64,000 bases of DNA, from the NCBI GenBank assembly GCA_963697455.1, contig CAVOOI010000029.1, positions 1 to 64,000 of the forward strand, written 5' to 3'. The translations under genes were made by a program, and so were the position numbers. The notes under the pieces were generated by a model. That model saw only the letters and a program-made list of their open reading frames with translations. It searched no databases and was not told the origin of the DNA. The stretch is from JAFEDN01 sp963697455. Its GTDB lineage: Bacteria > Pseudomonadota > Gammaproteobacteria > Coxiellales > Coxiellaceae. How positions within the stretch are numbered: the first letter of the stretch is position 1; each line of letters starts with the position of its first letter. Shown in pieces: positions 1-7,921 of the stretch.

Positions 1-366
1 GCCTGTTCTTCGTTCAGTTGGTGTTTGCTGTTGATCCCGGTTGTGAGCGACATAGTCCTGATGGGCCGACCGATAGCGTTGCCAATACGCCGGGTTTTTT
101 TGCCGCCAACTCTGATCAGCCTTCCGCTGATTATCGCGATAGTCGCTGTCCTGCCTGCGTTTGCGTTGACGCCATTGATTCTTTCTCTTCTTTTGACAGC
201 CCGGCTGACTACAATATTGCTGGCAAGGATTATGCTGAATGAAAAACGAACGTTGACAAGATAAACAATTCTTCCTGCTGCATTGAGGTTCCCTCTCTGG
301 TGATCTTCCGCTGATTACCAGAAATGTTGAACCGCTACCGTTAGAAAAACGATGATCATGCGCCAA
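1..366 (-). CDS. Partial zinc-ribbon, Arg/Gln-rich protein associated with mobile elements; runs off the left edge
   Basis: An open minus-strand frame enters from position 366 (a TTG) and leaves the window at base 1. It contains paired cysteines (CLSC, then CQQYC and a further C in QPGCQKK) followed by a very Arg/Gln/Trp/Tyr-rich region with repeating phrases such as SDYRDNQRKADQSW and NPAYWQRYRSAHQDY. I know this composition from short hypothetical proteins found beside transposases and integrases in proteobacteria; their function is unknown. The usual start would be the ATG at 281-283, but it lies one base out of frame with the cysteine motif. So either a frameshift has damaged the start or translation begins upstream. 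The plus-strand frames here are shadows of it. Confidence 0.55.
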   Translation of the reverse strand, partial: MAHDHRFSNGSGSTFLVISGRSPEREPQCSRKNCLSCQRSFFIQHNPCQQYCSQPGCQKKRKNQWRQRKRRQDSDYRDNQRKADQSWRQKNPAYWQRYRSAHQDYVAHNRDQQQTPTERRTG

Positions 367-469
367 TAGAGAAATTTATTTTCATGCTCATGCAGAAGCG
401 TCAGGCACAGAATAAAATATCATAATAATATTGATATTTTACTGATATTTTATTTGTTCAAAATATGAG

Positions 470-513
470 GTGGGTCAGTTTTCATTAGCAGAAGTGGGTC
501 AATTCCATTTAGC
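470..513 (+). repeat. Two direct repeats resembling an IS21-family terminus
   Basis: Two 20-base copies beginning GTGGGTCA(G/A)TT lie at 470-489 and 494-513, spaced 24 bases apart and agreeing at most positions. Multiple direct repeats just inside the ends are typical of IS21-family elements. No istA or istB gene is visible in the window, so this may be one end of an element lying to the left, or a remnant. The short frame over 470-724 gives no recognisable protein. Confidence 0.4.
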
Positions 514-1100
514 GCTGAGGTACTTTACAACGAATATTATCGCGGTAATATCTACAGTGCGAAAATTTAGCTTCATTACCTCGGCAATCTTTTTGCTCGT
601 AAACTTCTGGATACAAAAATTAGACATTTCGCCTCCTGCGGCGTTAAATATACTCCGGGATAATTTTTACCTAAATAATCTGTTATCCTTTTTCCGACGC
701 ATTAGGGGTGAGGCGCACTCATAAAGAACAATTTCTTATTTAATTCTACCTTGACATATGGACTCCTTAGGAAAACAAAACCCTAATGTTTAAAAAATAT
801 ATTTATAATTCTAAAATTTATTTTATAATTCTGTACAAGTTCATAACCTTGAATTATCTGATTTCCTAATTTGATGATTGAGGTAATTTCATTTTGGAAA
901 GGAATAGTTAAGTAACCCACAACATCCAGGGTGACTTTCAAGAATTAGCAGTTCTCGAACATTGTTGCTTTGGCATTGCTTTCCCTCTCATAATATATAC
1001 AATTAAGATGGCTACTCAATCTTCCTGTTATCATCAAGTCTTTAAGACTTTTGTTTGATATAATATCAAAACTTTTCCCAACAAGCTGATTGCTTTAACC
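514..1100. other. AT-rich intergenic stretch, no gene seen
   Basis: I see no coding frame with a ribosome site and no strong repeats in this stretch. It separates the IS-like repeats from the palindromic operators of the broken repressor. Confidence 0.5.
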
Positions 1101-1106
1101 GAGATC

Positions 1107-1142
1107 TTCACTATAATGAAAAACGGTTTTCATTATAGTGAA
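1107..1142. promoter_or_regulatory. Perfect 16-bp inverted repeat, probable repressor operator
   Basis: Positions 1107-1122 and 1127-1142 are perfect reverse complements (TTCACTATAATGAAAA and its partner) around a 4-base centre, ACGG. The site lies about 45 bases before the broken repressor gene that follows, where a self-regulated phage-type repressor would bind. As RNA it would be a very stable hairpin, but no T-run follows, so I favour a DNA operator over a terminator. Confidence 0.6.
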
Positions 1143-1143
1143 A

Positions 1144-1163
1144 AAATTTGACTTGTCAAATTT
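1144..1163. promoter_or_regulatory. Second palindrome AAATTTGAC-TT-GTCAAATTT overlapping a -35-like TTGACT
   Basis: A 9-bp perfect inverted repeat with a 2-base centre lies two bases after the first palindrome. It contains TTGACT, which could be a -35 element, so a protein bound here would block transcription into the repressor remnant. The two palindromes have different sequences, suggesting two regulators or two binding modes. Confidence 0.45.
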
Positions 1164-1184
1164 ATCATTATCCTACAAACAAGG

Positions 1185-1813
1185 ATGACTAAATGGAGCA
1201 ACTGACCCAAAAGACATCGTTTTTAATAAACGTCTAAGTCAACTGATGAATAATAAGAGATTAATTTCAGTAGCCTTTCTCAAAAGGCAGGAATTTCCAT
1301 TGGAACCGTTCAAGAATTACTAACTGATCCCTCCTGTAATCCCACTATTAGTTCCATCAAAGCTATTTGCGATGCCCTGAACATTCCCATTAGCTATTTA
1401 ATTGGACGCTCCGAAAAATCACACCCTACTCTAGAGAGTAATATTCCGCTTTTGAATTGGAACACCTTAACAAACGATCTTTTAAATTTCCCCAAAAAAA
1501 TATTCTCCAAAAATAATAGCATTTCTACCTCTTTCCACTCAGCGAAAACTCGTTTGCGCTCAAAGAATTGAAAGCTCAATGCTGCCTATTTTCCCAATGG
1601 GTACTATCCTAATTTTTGATAAAAATAAGCCATATTATGATGGTTGTTATATACTTGCTTATCTAAACCACTTAAAGCAATATTTTTAAAAGATTACTGA
1701 TTGACAAGCCATATCTATACATAAAATCTATAAATCCAACTCTTAAAGAAGATTCACCTTTACTTATCGAAGAGAAGCAAATAATTGCTACCTTGTCTCA
1801 GGCAAAAATGTAA
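1185..1813 (+). pseudogene. Broken XRE / S24-type (LexA-like) phage repressor
   Basis: Pieces of one protein appear in successive plus-strand frames. KRLSQLMNNKRL is in one frame. A helix-turn-helix follows in a second frame with GISIGTVQELLTD and ISSIKAICDALNIPISYLIG. An S24-like C-terminal half has SSMLPIFPMGTILIFDKNK and YDGCYILAYLN, ending at the TAA at 1811-1813. At least two or three frameshifts separate them. The N-terminal part resembles XRE repressors with the phrase ISTGTVQ; the C-terminal part resembles the LexA/CI autoprotease fold. The gene cannot make a full protein, yet its upstream operators remain perfect. The minus-strand frame over 1394-1579 is a shadow. Confidence 0.7.
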
Positions 1814-2445
1814 TATCAAGACTCATAATGCTTGACTGGATTAAACAATAGATCAATCTACCCCATCATTTTCTTTTATGGATAATACATGGCTTATTCT
1901 TCTATATTTTTATATTCCTTTATTTAATTTATTACAAAAATTATGACTTGCATCACACAATAAATCCGCGCTACTTTGGTGAAGCGCCATCGCCGATTTT
2001 AAATCAAACGATAAAATTTGCCTTTTTTGCAAAAATAGTCTCAGCGATTTAAAATCGCCCCTCCTCTAAATAATACGCGGAACTGGAAGTTAGCCAAGGC
2101 TACGAGGCGGTAAACCGCTGCTCCCCGTTGAGGAGCAGGATTTAGGAGCAGCAAACCTCAAATTCAAAAGTGATTAAGGAAGTAAGGCGTCATAATCCTC
2201 AAACTTCTTGTAGCTCGGCAACTCAGTGAAAACATGTTTTTTTCAGATAGGCTGCCGGGTTGAGGTAATGCATTTTTTGATATTTATATTAAATATTGCA
2301 AAAAAATACGTATGCTGCACTCTAAGTACCCATTTAATTAACATATTAAATCACCATTTTAATGAGGCGTATTATGGAGAAATTTGAGGAAAATAAAAAC
2401 TCTATTTTCTGCTACAATAAGATTGTGTAAAATAATTTAAATGGA
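1814..2445. other. Intergenic stretch with inverted repeats
   Basis: No gene is seen. A 12-bp inverted repeat CGATTTTAAATC (1994-2005) pairs with 2046-2057. Around 2217-2268 a second imperfect hairpin contains a run of T and a CTCGGCA/TGCCGGG pair. Either could be a terminator or the end of a small mobile element; I cannot decide. Confidence 0.4.
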
Positions 2446-2718
2446 ATGATTCAAATTGGTATTTTGAAAAAGATGATTAGCGCGACCTATCTGATTGAAA
2501 TGGGGTTTGCATTATTAATATTAACCATTGGTCTTGGATTCACTGCAATTCACTTCAATTTTATAACAGCCATAATTACGTTTATTTTTGCGATTTTCAT
2601 TTTTCTAGTCTCTTACCAAGTAGATAAAAAAGCGAAACATTATCTTGAAAAAATTGGTAAACAAGAAGCAGATTTGTTATCTATCATTAAAGAAATCCGC
2701 AAAAATCAAGAATTATGA
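2446..2718 (+). CDS. Small hypothetical membrane protein (90 aa)
   Basis: The predicted protein has two closely spaced hydrophobic segments (about residues 15-60, with runs such as LLILTIGLGF and IITFIFAIFIFLVSY) followed by a charged tail rich in Lys and Glu. No family is recognised. The start is uncertain: the first ATG (2446) has no good ribosome site, and the ATG at 2473 after GAAAAAG is an alternative. It stands alone between intergenic stretches. The continuous hydrophobic/charged pattern is the main support for coding. Confidence 0.4.
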   Translation: MIQIGILKKMISATYLIEMGFALLILTIGLGFTAIHFNFITAIITFIFAIFIFLVSYQVDKKAKHYLEKIGKQEADLLSIIKEIRKNQEL

Positions 2719-3534
2719 TTGATCTATTATAACTTAAGCGCCGCGAAAACTCGTCACTTTCATCAAGCTAAACATTCAATTTCAAAGACAAAAAATGCAA
2801 GAATGTGCATCGTATTGGCAATTTACTGCTGCACACCCAAACTGATTTCCTATAATACTTATACGAAAATATTTATTAATTGATCTATAATTAGACGGTT
2901 ACATTCAAATCAGCAAGTTAGCGATTCGAATATGTTGATTTGACATCAACGACGTAATCTTATGAGTTTTACTGTCTTTGAAGTTGCCGTAATAAATATA
3001 TTTTCAGTTTGGCGAAAATACTTCTCAAGTATAATCATAGTTTTCTTAAAGCCAGAAAGTCAGTCAGAACTATTGGTATTTTGAAGCTAAAGAAGTTTTT
3101 TCTCTACCAGAAACCGGCCTACAGCCAGCCAAGAACACAAAAAGAAATTAAAACGTACATATAGTACAGTTGCTATCGCCGCTGATCCCACTATTATAAG
3201 TCCATGAAAAATATAATTGTATAAGGTGAGGTTATACCAAAAACGAAAACCTGAACCCCAACATAACCAACGAAAACAAAACCTATCCGCCAAATATAAT
3301 ACATAAAGGTTTTTATATAGAGGGTAATCATACCAAATTCTTTTTTAACGTCCCAACTGTAATTATTCCCATTTATTCAACTTTATTGCTTAAGAATTTC
3401 CATGCTAACATAATTTATGAATTTTGCCAAAATTTTTTTATTTACCTTCATTTAAAAGTTGGGTTAGCTTAGGAAACTTAGCCACAAGCCCGTCTCGCAA
3501 TCTATCAAAGAATCTGTTAAACCATCTACCTTCC
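2719..3534. other. Intergenic, no convincing gene
   Basis: Only short frames without ribosome sites are present; the 68-codon minus-strand frame near 3087-3293 has no recognisable motif or start signal. I see nothing further that I can support. Confidence 0.4.
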
Positions 3535-3945
3535 CTAATAGGATAGATATATTTTCCAAACTCCTGATGATAGAGTGTTTGTGTTTCTCTCAAACAATTG
3601 TGCCAGTTTCTCTGCACTACCCTCTCGCCCTAGATGGGGGTCATGATCTAGGTATTTATCTTCTTTATTATGAAAAACTTCCTTACAAAAGGTACGATAC
3701 TCTTTGGTGTGAAGAACATGAGCGTGCCAAACATCATCAATATCTATAGAAGGCGGCAGATTATGATCGGGATATTTTTTTCTTAAGAAAAGGTAATTAC
3801 GGTACTGCTGTACGGCAGCAATTGCATCTTTTTGAGACCAGCTTTCAATTTTCACTAATCTATTAATCACCGCATCAAGATCCACAGCATAGATTAACTG
3901 CCTTGCATAATCTAAATCTTCTTTCATTTGTGTAACTGAAACCAT
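3535..3945 (-). CDS. GRDP-like (glycine-rich-domain/DUF1399-type) protein
   Basis: A 136-residue protein whose centre carries the motif IDDVWHAHVLHTKEYRTFC followed by a His/Asp-rich stretch. This is the signature of the family named after plant glycine-rich-domain proteins, in which a D-x-x-WH-x-H segment is conserved; bacterial short forms occur in Legionella-like genomes, and the biochemical role is unknown. An in-frame GTG lies at 3954, but the ATG at 3945 is preceded by GGAG at 8 bases, so I start there. The last residues (SGVWKIYLSY) may follow a small frameshift, since the family usually continues beyond this point. It is not in an operon. Confidence 0.65.
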   Translation of the reverse strand: MVSVTQMKEDLDYARQLIYAVDLDAVINRLVKIESWSQKDAIAAVQQYRNYLFLRKKYPDHNLPPSIDIDDVWHAHVLHTKEYRTFCKEVFHNKEDKYLDHDPHLGREGSAEKLAQLFERNTNTLSSGVWKIYLSY

Positions 3946-3954
3946 TTTTTGCAC

Positions 3955-4476
3955 TCCATTTCACAATTAATAAGATCAAGAAAATCGCAACATTTTCTAA
4001 ATTTACCTTAAGTAACCTAAAAATACAATGCGGCATTTTTTGTACATAAAATTGAATAAAAAATTTATCTGAGAGAGTGATAGTTATTATTTTGGTTAAT
4101 TTTAAACAATATGTTTATGTAATGTAAAGAATTTAAGGGCTTGAGCTGAAGGGCTAAATAGCAAATACTTTGTTTAAACAACAGGATTCGATTTTTTAAC
4201 TTTTTTAAAAAAATCGAAAGTAAAAATGAAAAAATTGACATATCGGATACCTTAAATTAAGAGGGTAGAGCTTTTTGCTGCTTCTTGTTAATACTACACT
4301 AATGCTACATTCACTTTACTTTAAGGAAGTAAAGTATTATGATCTTTTTCGGGTGCAAAACGCAACTCAAAGATCAAGTTGTAGATTGTACTGGGGTAAT
4401 TGGGATACAGTTTAAATCACTGAGATGAACAACTGTTGACCTTTTAATGATGTTTAAAAATTTATAGGAGATAAAA
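3955..4476. other. Leader region of the short peptide gene; two small inverted repeats
   Basis: ACTTTACTT pairs with AAGTAAAGT around 4315-4337, and GATCTTT with AAAGATC shortly after. A nine-codon frame opening MKKLTYRIP at about 4226 begins like the 20-codon peptide downstream. A TTGACC at about 4436 could be a -35 element for the peptide gene. No larger gene is visible. Confidence 0.35.
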
Positions 4477-4539
4477 ATGAAAAAATTGATATCTAAATTA
4501 CTGAGCAAGCGTAAAGCTTCTTCCGCAGCTTGCTTCTAG
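4477..4539 (+). CDS. 20-residue cationic peptide gene
   Basis: The frame reads MKKLISKLLSKRKASSAACF. It is preceded by a strong ribosome site (AGGAG, 6 bases before ATG) and followed after 9 bases by a perfect rho-independent terminator. The combination of ribosome site, very short frame and immediate terminator is hard to explain unless the peptide itself is the product. The first 13 residues form a cationic amphipathic helix; the last seven are small or polar residues with one Cys. It could be a type I toxin, a signalling or bacteriocin-like peptide, or a leader peptide. No processing or transport gene is adjacent. The function is unknown. Confidence 0.55.
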   Translation: MKKLISKLLSKRKASSAACF

Positions 4540-4548
4540 CTTAGTTAA

Positions 4549-4587
4549 GATGAAGAGTTATTTGTTTAACTCTTCATCATTTTTTTC
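4549..4587 (+). terminator. Rho-independent terminator, 12-bp stem plus T-run
   Basis: GATGAAGAGTTA (4549-4560) pairs perfectly with TAACTCTTCATC (4567-4578) around a 6-base loop and is followed by ATTTTTTTC. It ends the 20-codon peptide transcript. The stop codon of the convergent minus-strand gene lies inside the stem, so it may also serve that gene. Confidence 0.8.
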
Positions 4588-5113
4588 TTTCGATTTTACT
4601 GATTATTTCATCTGTCCATATTCTTAATTCTTTGGGATTTTTTAAATTTTGGGAGCATACATTTAATTCTACATCAAGTAATTTATTATTCCATTGCCCA
4701 AAACTAACAACAGCAGCATAACCTTCTCCTTTTAATAGGTGATTTTTTTTCAGAGTTTTTCCCATTGTAAGCAAAGAAAAAAATGCCTTTGTTCTTTCAT
4801 TATTAATAAGCATTAAGTTTTGATCAAATTCTTGATGGTATATCTTATCTTTTTCTCGTTGCTGGCAATACGTATAAGTTACTTCATCTTGATAGCCTAA
4901 TGTCCTGATGACTTCTATATAATTATCCATATCTCTGTCTGCTTGATATTTCGATTGATCACTTCTCTCAATCGCGGGAACTACCACTGTAAGTATTACT
5001 GCGGCAAAAATAACTTCTTTAAGCAGCCATCGCCAATGATCTTGCCAAAATTTTAAACAGCGCCGAGAAATGGAGGTGACGTGTTCTAAGTCTTTATCTT
5101 TTTTATCGTTCAT
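4577..5113 (-). CDS. Hypothetical single-pass membrane protein (178 aa)
   Basis: Residues 1-25 are polar and cytoplasmic-looking. A hydrophobic segment follows at about residues 32-47 (FAAVILTVVVPAI), then a charged, largely helical domain with several cysteines. No family is recognised. A GTG lies five codons upstream, but the ATG at 5113 has GGGGAT at a suitable distance. The gene converges on the short peptide gene and shares its terminator. It has its own AT-rich upstream region. Confidence 0.55.
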   Translation of the reverse strand: MNDKKDKDLEHVTSISRRCLKFWQDHWRWLLKEVIFAAVILTVVVPAIERSDQSKYQADRDMDNYIEVIRTLGYQDEVTYTYCQQREKDKIYHQEFDQNLMLINNERTKAFFSLLTMGKTLKKNHLLKGEGYAAVVSFGQWNNKLLDVELNVCSQNLKNPKELRIWTDEIISKIERKK

Positions 5114-5413
5114 CGCTATTATCCCCACTAATCGTTTTCTCTTTTAATTTTTCAAATTTAGCTTCCTTTTTGACCATTTTTTAGATAAGTACATATTGTA
5201 CACAAAATTGATCCGAATTGCAACAATTATCCATCTGCCCCTTTGATAATTGTACACGATTGAACCATTAATTTCCGTATTATTTATGCAACTTATTGAT
5301 GTTTATAGGAAATAATAAAAAATTACGTAAGTTATAGAACTTTATTCTATAAGAAATTCTTGATTTAATAAAATTTATAAAAATAAATTTAACATAAAAT
5401 TAATTGGTTAATT
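5114..5413. other. AT-rich promoter region, nothing specific seen
   Basis: This 300-base stretch separates the membrane protein gene from the MITE-like element. I see no coding frame or clear repeat. Confidence 0.4.
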
Positions 5414-5544
5414 GATATATCAGGCGCTGTTGCGTAAATAGGTAAGCTATTGATTATATTTGATTTATTTTTCGTTTAATTTTAGATTAAACATATATAA
5501 ATCAATAAGTTACGAACTAATTACGCAACAACGCCGATATATCA
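5414..5544. mobile_element. 113-bp MITE-like element with 9-bp target duplication
   Basis: The element spans 5423-5535. Its left end starts GGCGCTGTTGCGTAAATAG; the reverse complement of its right end starts GGCGTTGTTGCGTAATTAG, and imperfect pairing continues for about 35 bases, leaving only a short AT-rich centre. Both sides are flanked by GATATATCA (5414-5422 and 5536-5544), a direct duplication of target DNA. There is no room for a transposase, so it must have been moved in trans by an IS sharing these ends. I did not find another copy of the ends in the window. Confidence 0.75.
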
Positions 5545-5576
5545 CCAATAAGGTCAGCTAATAGTTGTGGCGAAGG

Positions 5577-5821
5577 GACGAGAAATCGTAGGTATCGCTT
5601 TTTTAATTCTATTGTTAGGGATTATCGGCGGCTTGTTACTAAAAGACTCTATTGGCTATTAGGCGATAATTAACTTGACGCTCGGCCAAGATAGTTGACG
5701 TCTAATAATTGGCTTTATTGCAATCGCTATCGGAATATGGGGCTTTTTTTTCATGATTTGGTTAGGATATAGAATAGAAAAAAATGTTTCCAGACATGAT
5801 CAAAAATTTAAAGATGTTTGA
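5577..5821 (+). pseudogene. Remnant of a small two-segment membrane protein
   Basis: A GTG-started frame gives MAKGREIVGIAFLILLLG and stops at 5662. A second frame between about 5710 and 5821 gives IGFIAIAIGIWGFFFMIWLG and a polar tail ending HDQKFKDV. Together they look like two membrane segments of one small protein, separated by a stop and a frameshift. No family is recognised. It lies directly after the MITE-like insertion, which may have removed its promoter. Confidence 0.35.
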
Positions 5822-5920
5822 TAATTACCAACTACTAACTTTAGCAATCCTTAAAAATTCTAATAACAAAGCTGAATCACAGATTGGAGTTTCCTTTTTC
5901 AGTGTACTAATATAGATATT

Positions 5921-7075
5921 ATGAAATTTACTTCGTTTAAATATGTGACTTATACAATACTAGGCATTGTAATTATTCTTGCAATATGGGTATTCATTGC
6001 AAGACCCTTATATAAAGCGCATCAATATAAAAAACAAGATGCTACCTACACCTTACTTCAGGCATTTAATCAATACGAAGATAAGTTGTTTGCGCGCACA
6101 GCACTAAACAAAAAAATTCAACAAGCCAATGATGCGCAAAAATCAACTTTGTTACAGGAAATACCTACTCTTGAAAAAAATTTAGCTACGCAAAGTAAAG
6201 CATTGGATAGCGCACTAGCTCAAGTTAATAAATATTACCCGTCCGATTCACTGCTTAATAAGCGCATAGCCGCCTTTCAAACTTGGAAAAATCAGTCTGA
6301 AGCTAAAATATCGGCTTCTACAGATAATCTGTGGGATTTAACATTTCTAAAATTGCAGATCGGTATTGATAATGCAATCGATAAGGCAGAAACTGGATAT
6401 GAACATCCTGTCGAAGCACGAAATCAAAAAATCATGTCCCTAGTACCGGCGGCGGAAGAGGCGCTAAAAAAACATCCCAATGATCAACGGCTATGCACTG
6501 TAATGCAACAGCCATTGGCCGCTAATCCACGGCTCACAGCTCAACAAATCGCTTTTTTTAATTTAGGCGATCAGTATTGTCCTAAATATTATGCTAATCC
6601 GGCATCATGGGGCGGTTGGGGCACACAGGCCCGCGTGGTTGTACCGATACCCTCTTTGGAAGGGCGTATGGCCTATCCGGAGGAAAAAGCAGCCACAGCA
6701 AAAACAGATGAAGAATCCGCTAGCCTTAATCAGAAATACGGATCACTTCCCTATCCTCAATATTATAGAGATTATGTTTTGCCTCAGATCCCGCAAGCAA
6801 TTCAGAAATTTCAAGATCCCAAGCAAAATGTTAATTTGTGCTTCACGAGTTCTTTGATAAGCGGCCCCCGAAACCCAGAACAAGATGCTTTAAGAATTGC
6901 CTTTCTTCAGGTAGGAAAGCAATATTGTTCATCTGAAGCACTTAAACAAGATTATTATACCACAGGTGTATTTTGCTTAACCTATTGTGAATTTCTCTGC
7001 TCTCCCGGCATGACGTGCGATTGCGTGGAGCGATGCAAGAAAACACCAGGCGTATTGTTTAAAGACAATTCGTAA
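5921..7075 (+). CDS. Hypothetical membrane-anchored protein with Cys-rich tail (384 aa)
   Basis: An N-terminal hydrophobic segment (residues 10-27, VTYTILGIVIILAIWVF) acts as an uncleaved signal anchor. It is followed by a predicted coiled-coil region (about residues 40-110, rich in Gln, Lys and Leu) and a longer domain with phrases such as NANPASWGGWG-like loops. The last 40 residues hold at least seven cysteines (CLTYCEFLC, CDCVERCKK), suggesting disulfides or metal binding outside the cytoplasm. No family is recognised. The ribosome site is weak. The gene converges on the minus-strand gene at 7157-7546 across a shared hairpin terminator. Confidence 0.6.
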   Translation: MKFTSFKYVTYTILGIVIILAIWVFIARPLYKAHQYKKQDATYTLLQAFNQYEDKLFARTALNKKIQQANDAQKSTLLQEIPTLEKNLATQSKALDSALAQVNKYYPSDSLLNKRIAAFQTWKNQSEAKISASTDNLWDLTFLKLQIGIDNAIDKAETGYEHPVEARNQKIMSLVPAAEEALKKHPNDQRLCTVMQQPLAANPRLTAQQIAFFNLGDQYCPKYYANPASWGGWGTQARVVVPIPSLEGRMAYPEEKAATAKTDEESASLNQKYGSLPYPQYYRDYVLPQIPQAIQKFQDPKQNVNLCFTSSLISGPRNPEQDALRIAFLQVGKQYCSSEALKQDYYTTGVFCLTYCEFLCSPGMTCDCVERCKKTPGVLFKDNS

Positions 7076-7080
7076 GAATA

Positions 7081-7136
7081 TAAGCCCAACGTTGTGATTG
7101 GAAATTTGCAAGATACAACTAGGGCTTACTCAACTT
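7081..7136. terminator. Probable bidirectional terminator between convergent genes
   Basis: TAAGCCC (7081-7087) and GTTGT (7091-7095) pair with ACAAC (7115-7119) and GGGCTTA (7122-7128), and CTCAACTTTTT follows. The structure lies between two converging genes. Confidence 0.5.
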
Positions 7137-7156
7137 TTTGTAACCCATTCCTCTAT

Positions 7157-7546
7157 TTAAGGTATCCATTTATGGCTGGGATTATTAGCGTTCTCTTGTA
7201 ATAAAGGCCTAAATTCTACTACTAATTTTTTCCAGCTAAGCGCGTGTTGGCAAGAAACAGCGCTACTGCCTTTTAGAGTGAGCAAATAATCCGCCATATC
7301 ACAGCCGTGAATAATCAGAAAACAAAAATTTATATAATCCTCACCAATCAGAATGAAGCTTTTTATACCCTCTAGTTCCTTGACCATTTGCCCTATTTGC
7401 TGGGTATAGTTTATCATCTCTTTAGATTGGGCTGAACTTTTGAATGCCCCGGAGCTATTGATTATCTCCAAACCTGTCTGAATATTAATCAGGGCTTGAG
7501 ACAATTTCTTTAACGGTCCAGAATATTTTTTTACAGCTTTTTTCAT
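7157..7546 (-). CDS. Hypothetical helical protein (129 aa)
   Basis: A mostly alpha-helical, soluble-looking protein with a Lys-rich N-terminus and a central stretch containing several Cys, Phe and Ile residues. The ATG at 7546 is preceded by AGAGGT at a good distance, which supports a real gene. No family is recognised. It lies alone, convergent with the Cys-rich membrane protein and upstream of an AT-rich region. Confidence 0.55.
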   Translation of the reverse strand: MKKAVKKYSGPLKKLSQALINIQTGLEIINSSGAFKSSAQSKEMINYTQQIGQMVKELEGIKSFILIGEDYINFCFLIIHGCDMADYLLTLKGSSAVSCQHALSWKKLVVEFRPLLQENANNPSHKWIP

Positions 7547-7855
7547 GTTTTACCTCTTTTATAGTTATATTATTTAGTTATATTTATTTTTAATGCTTTT
7601 AAATTCCTTATATGTTCATTATTTAATCATTTTTAGCTCAGAAAGTATGCTAGATAAACCCATAAAATTCTGTAGGAAATTCTCTATTAATACATTTTTT
7701 ATTTAAAATCAATATGATAACAAGCTATACGCCGCACTTCTAAGCACAATATTTCCTCACATTCATGAATAGTGTTTGAAAAAAAAAGCCATCCATTACT
7801 GCTAATAGTGCAGCAGAATTTTCTCTTCACTTATCCCATTAATTAAATATTCGCA
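7547..7855. other. AT-rich intergenic region, nothing specific seen
   Basis: There is no coding frame with a start signal. It holds the promoter of the minus-strand gene and leads into the KfrA-like promoter. Confidence 0.4.
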
Positions 7856-7913
7856 TTGACAAAGGGCTTCCTTTTAAAATAACATAACAATAACTATATG
7901 TTATTTTAAAAGG
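7856..7913 (+). promoter_or_regulatory. Promoter overlapped by a 17-bp palindromic operator (KfrA-type autoregulation)
   Basis: TTGACA (7856-7861) and TAACAT (7880-7885, 18-base spacing) form a plausible sigma-70 promoter. The perfect inverted repeat CCTTTTAAAATAACATA (7870-7886) and its complement (7897-7913) cover the -10 element. The right arm runs into the ribosome site AGGGG of the next gene. KfrA proteins are known to repress their own promoters at inverted repeats, so this is the expected operator. Confidence 0.7.
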
Positions 7914-7921
7914 GGACTTTT

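Noticed and set aside
18..264. Plus-strand open frames near the left edge
   Set aside because: They are antisense to the Cys/Arg/Gln-rich minus-strand protein, which has clear zinc-ribbon-like motifs.
470..724. 84-codon plus-strand frame
   Set aside because: It begins in the IS21-like repeats, has no ribosome site and no recognisable motif.
1994..2057. 12-bp inverted repeat as a MITE
   Set aside because: No flanking target duplication was found and the arms are simple AT-rich sequence; kept only as a repeat in the gap description.
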